DNA of 7,774 nucleotides from Sedimenticola sp. (GTDB lineage Bacteria; Pseudomonadota; Gammaproteobacteria; Chromatiales; Chromatiaceae): assembly GCA_030619405.1 (NCBI GenBank), contig JAUXBK010000128.1:1-7774 (forward strand), given 5' to 3'. The translations under genes and the position numbers were made by a program. Positions 5,837-7,774 of the stretch are shown one piece after another (within the stretch, counting starts at the first letter, position 1; each line of letters opens with the position of its first letter). Under the pieces are notes generated by a model that saw nothing but the letters and a program-made list of their open reading frames with translations, was not told the DNA's origin and ran no database searches.

Positions 5837-6168
5837 CGTTGTTCCCGGGATTCAGTCATATTTATCGAACCTTGGCGCGTCATTTGGCTGTCTTTATTCA
5901 CCACGAAGGATACGAAGAGCACGAAGGCTGTTGTGCGCCCGTATGCACCCGCTCGCTGACTGGCACGTCATATTCTGCAAATCCGATCCTGACTGGCACT
6001 GATTCTCAGCCACGACAGATTCGGCCGCAAAAAAACGCTCAGCTGAACTTCGGTACTGGTCAGAAATCCGATTCTCATTGCTGCTGTTGCCATTCTGCCG
6101 TTTTACCTTCGTGTCCTTCGTGCTCTTCGTGGTTGAAACAGGGATCAGAAACACCCTCTCCCGCTGCC
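5837..6168. other. Long rnfC-rnfD spacer without a gene
   Basis: This 332-base stretch interrupts an otherwise overlapping operon and shows no convincing gene on either strand. It holds the inverted ACGAAG repeats at 5901-5927 and 6106-6132. It also has an 11-base direct repeat CTGACTGGCAC (5956-5966 and 5989-5999), a 9-base repeat AAATCCGAT (5979-5987 and 6064-6072) and GATTCTCA twice (6001-6008 and 6070-6077). It looks like an accumulation of dispersed intergenic repeat units. Confidence 0.7.
5901..6132. repeat. Inverted pair of ACGAAG-type nonamer repeats
   Basis: The left arm (5901-5927) consists of three nonamers containing ACGAAG. The right arm (6106-6132) is its reverse complement with 22 of 27 positions matching. 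The two differ mainly because the order of the GA and AG spacers is swapped. About 178 bases lie between the arms, so a transcript could fold into a long stem. Repeats of this ACGAAG/CTTCGT kind are scattered between genes in several proteobacteria. Whether the pair is a mobile unit cannot be told from one copy. Confidence 0.75.
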
Positions 6169-7521
6169 TCAGGCGGCGGCGCCCTGCTCCCGGTTGATTG
6201 CCTTGGCGATGCGGAAATACTGGGTCAGGGGGATATTGGAGGGGCAGACATAGCTGCAGCAGCCACACTCGAAACAGTCGTTCAGGTGGTACGCCTGTTC
6301 CATGGTCCCGTACTCCCGCGCCTGCGCCAGCTGCCCCAGCATCGAGGGGTTGAGGCTGACCGGGCAGGCATCCAGGCAGGCGCTGCACTTGATACAGGGA
6401 TAGACCGGCCGATTCAGCTGGTCCGGGTCCCCCGGTTCCAGCACCACCACCCCGGAGACCCCTTTGGTCACCGCCACGTCCAGGGAGGCGACCGACATGC
6501 CCATCATCGGCCCGCCCATGATGATCTCGTTGGCATCGGAGCGGGAACGGACCTGCTGCAGCAGGAAGCGCAACGGCGTGCCGATGGGTACCAGGTAGTT
6601 GCCCGGTCGCTCTATCCCCGGGCCGGAGACGGTCACCACCCGTTCGATCAGCCCCCGGCTCTCCGGCACCAGCTCCCCCAGCTGGGCCAGGGTCCCCACA
6701 TTGTAGACTGCCACCCCGATATCCGCCGGGATGCCGCCCGAGGGCACCTCCTGTTTCAACAGGGCCAGGATCAGCATCTTCTCCGCCCCCTGAGGATACT
6801 TGGTCTCCACCGCCTCCACCGTAATCCGCCCGCCAGCCGGAAGCCGGGAGCGGATATGCACCACCGCATCCAGCTTGTTGTCCTCTACCCCGATGATGGC
6901 CCGGGCGGCACCGGTGGCCTGCAGCACCATCTCGATGCCTTTGATCAGCGAATCGGCCCGCTCCAGCATGATGCGGTGGTCGCAGGTGAGATAAGGCTCG
7001 CACTCGCAGCCGTTGACCACCAACGTATCTATTTTCTTACCTTTCGGCGGTAACAGTTTGACATGGCTTGGAAATGCCGCACCACCAAGCCCTACCATCC
7101 CGGCATCCTGAACCGCCTGCACCAGCTGTTTCGGGGTCATGCTCCCCAGATCCCGGGGACAGTCGTAGAGCACCTCCTGGGTGGCCGCCCCATAGGTGTG
7201 GATGACGATCGCCCGCACCTTCGGCCCCTCGGCGCTGGGCACCAGGGTATCCACCGATTCCACCACCCCGGTCACCGGGGAGTGCATGGGCACCGAGACG
7301 AAACCCCCGGGCTTTGCGATCGGCTCACCCCGCACCACCTCCTGCCCCGGCACCACCGTCGACACCGCCGGCGCCCCCCGGTGCTGTGACAGGGGAATGA
7401 TCATCTCCGGCGCAAACGGCAGCCGCCGAATAGCCCGCCCTGCCGTCAGCCCCTTGTGACCCAAAGGATGAATTCCATGCGGGAAGGTTCTGTGTCTCTT
7501 GAATATTCTCGTCAGATTCAT
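6169..7521 (-). CDS. rnfC: Rnf electron transport complex subunit C (NADH/FMN, two 4Fe-4S clusters)
   Basis: A 450-residue peripheral, cytoplasmic-face subunit that exchanges electrons with NAD(H). In order: an N-terminal barrel-like region with HPLGHKGLTAGRA; the Gly-rich nucleotide/FMN segment GMVGLGGAAFPSHVK (141-155); NGCECEPYLTCDHR (170-183); and two 4Fe-4S motifs. Their ligands are C376, C379, C382 with C386, and C416, C419, C422 with C426, all present. The protein ends shortly after the second cluster, so it is the short form without the long Ala/Lys-rich tail of E. coli RsxC. I chose ATG 7519-7521 because homology begins at MNLTRIFKRH. A frame opening 63 bases earlier is translated repeat sequence. 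A GTGGA site lies about 7 bases upstream. Confidence 0.97.
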   Translation of the reverse strand: MNLTRIFKRHRTFPHGIHPLGHKGLTAGRAIRRLPFAPEMIIPLSQHRGAPAVSTVVPGQEVVRGEPIAKPGGFVSVPMHSPVTGVVESVDTLVPSAEGPKVRAIVIHTYGAATQEVLYDCPRDLGSMTPKQLVQAVQDAGMVGLGGAAFPSHVKLLPPKGKKIDTLVVNGCECEPYLTCDHRIMLERADSLIKGIEMVLQATGAARAIIGVEDNKLDAVVHIRSRLPAGGRITVEAVETKYPQGAEKMLILALLKQEVPSGGIPADIGVAVYNVGTLAQLGELVPESRGLIERVVTVSGPGIERPGNYLVPIGTPLRFLLQQVRSRSDANEIIMGGPMMGMSVASLDVAVTKGVSGVVVLEPGDPDQLNRPVYPCIKCSACLDACPVSLNPSMLGQLAQAREYGTMEQAYHLNDCFECGCCSYVCPSNIPLTQYFRIAKAINREQGAAA

Positions 7522-7553
7522 CGTTCGATCCACTCTCGATTCAGACAATAAAA

Positions 7554-7631
7554 TCAGGACCGAGGACCGAGGGCCGAGGGCCAAGGTTCAAGCTCGGAAT
7601 AGTTCCATCTTTTCCTGGGACCTCGGTCCTG
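7554..7631. repeat. 7-bp tandem repeat and hairpin ahead of rnfC
   Basis: Between the upstream gene's stop and rnfC lie about four tandem heptamers of consensus CRAGGRC (7554-7581), decaying after that. CAGGACCGAGG (7555-7565) is perfectly complementary to CCTCGGTCCTG (7621-7631), giving an 11-bp stem with a 55-base loop. A T-rich segment and further TTTCCTGGG direct repeats (two copies at about 7611-7641) adjoin it. It sits inside the probable operon, so it could weaken or tune read-through into rnfC. Confidence 0.65.
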
Positions 7632-7650
7632 TTTTTCCTGGGTCCTGCCT

Positions 7651-7774
7651 TCATTGGTATTTCTCCGCCCGCTTCACCCACTTCTCCACATCCTTCTCTT
7701 TCATGTCCCAGGGGGTGCCGGGATGCACACAACCGGCGGTGCACTTCTCTGCGGCCTTGACGATGTCCCGGTAG
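7651..7774 (-). CDS. C-terminal end of an upstream gene, possibly rnfB (partial)
   Basis: The last 40 codons of a gene that begins beyond the window read YRDIVKAAEKCTAGCVHPGT followed by a charged tail ending RAEKYQ, and stop at TGA 7651-7653. The frame is open to the window edge with codon use like the rnf genes. The two cysteines form CTAGC, followed by HPG. Context favours RnfB, the only Rnf subunit not otherwise seen, since rnfB precedes rnfC in rnfABCDGE operons. However, I do not recognise this tail as a standard RnfB C-terminus, and it differs from the enterobacterial one. It could instead be a ferredoxin-like or accessory redox protein. The coding call is firmer than the identity. Confidence 0.6.
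   Translation of the reverse strand, partial: YRDIVKAAEKCTAGCVHPGTPWDMKEKDVEKWVKRAEKYQ

Noticed and set aside
5246..5959. 237-residue plus-strand open frame opposite rnfD
   Set aside because: It is a Gly/Gln/Arg-rich antisense shadow of the rnfD coding strand with no domain, arising from GC-rich codon bias.
6029..6046. Possible intrinsic terminator (TCAGCTGA palindrome next to a run of seven A/T)
   Set aside because: The palindrome has no loop and no additional flanking pairs, so it cannot form a stable stem. It would also end the operon after rnfC.
5901..6132. CRISPR-like array
   Set aside because: The repeat unit is only 9 bases, the two blocks are inverted relative to each other, and there are no regular spacers or cas genes.
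5894..7003. 369-residue minus-strand frame overlapping rnfC and the spacer
   Set aside because: It is an alternative frame of rnfC, low in complexity (Gly/Ala/Arg), and continues through the ACGAAG repeats.
5839..7053. 404-residue plus-strand open frame opposite rnfC
   Set aside because: It crosses the repeat spacer and then runs antisense to rnfC. Composition is typical of a shadow frame, and rnfC is unmistakable on the other strand.
7522..7584. Longer RnfC start 63 bases upstream
   Set aside because: The extra 21 residues are translated heptamer-repeat sequence, and RnfC homology begins at the ATG at 7519-7521.

Overview
The window carries most of an Rnf electron-transport operon. It is a GC-rich block read entirely on the minus strand, so the genes run from high to low coordinates. 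The strong likeness of the carbonic anhydrase and the PEP synthase regulator to their enterobacterial forms points to a gammaproteobacterium. The genus cannot be fixed from the sequence alone.

Transcription order, right to left: the last 40 codons of an upstream gene (7651-7774; rnfB is the contextual guess), rnfC, rnfD, rnfG, rnfE, rnfA, a 66-residue membrane protein with four cysteines, and ppsR. From rnfD to ppsR every junction is an overlap of 4 to 11 bases, which suggests translational coupling. The two upstream junctions are different. The spacer before rnfC (7522-7650) holds a 7-bp tandem repeat and a hairpin. The spacer between rnfC and rnfD (5837-6168) holds an inverted pair of ACGAAG-type repeats. 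RnfC, D, G, E and A build the membrane complex that links ferredoxin and NAD(H) redox chemistry to ion movement. The small Cys-rich protein sits where a metal-delivery or maturation factor would make sense, comparable to NqrM in Na+-NQR. PpsR switches PEP synthase on and off, so its place here ties the cell's redox state to gluconeogenic carbon flow.

Downstream, on the same strand, is a separate type II beta-carbonic anhydrase gene (can, 1096-1686). It conserves its zinc ligands and its allosteric bicarbonate site.

The left end (1-1080) looks accessory. A toxin-antitoxin pair with visibly lower GC has an intact Phd/YefM-type antitoxin and a sigma70-like promoter. Its VapC-type PIN toxin is broken by one in-frame TGA, yet the frame beyond it still encodes the rest of the PIN domain. 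Beyond this, at 86-310, is a truncated IS91-family transposase zinc-binding domain with no usable start codon, abutting a short repeat at the window edge. No RNA gene, CRISPR array or convincing intrinsic terminator was seen.
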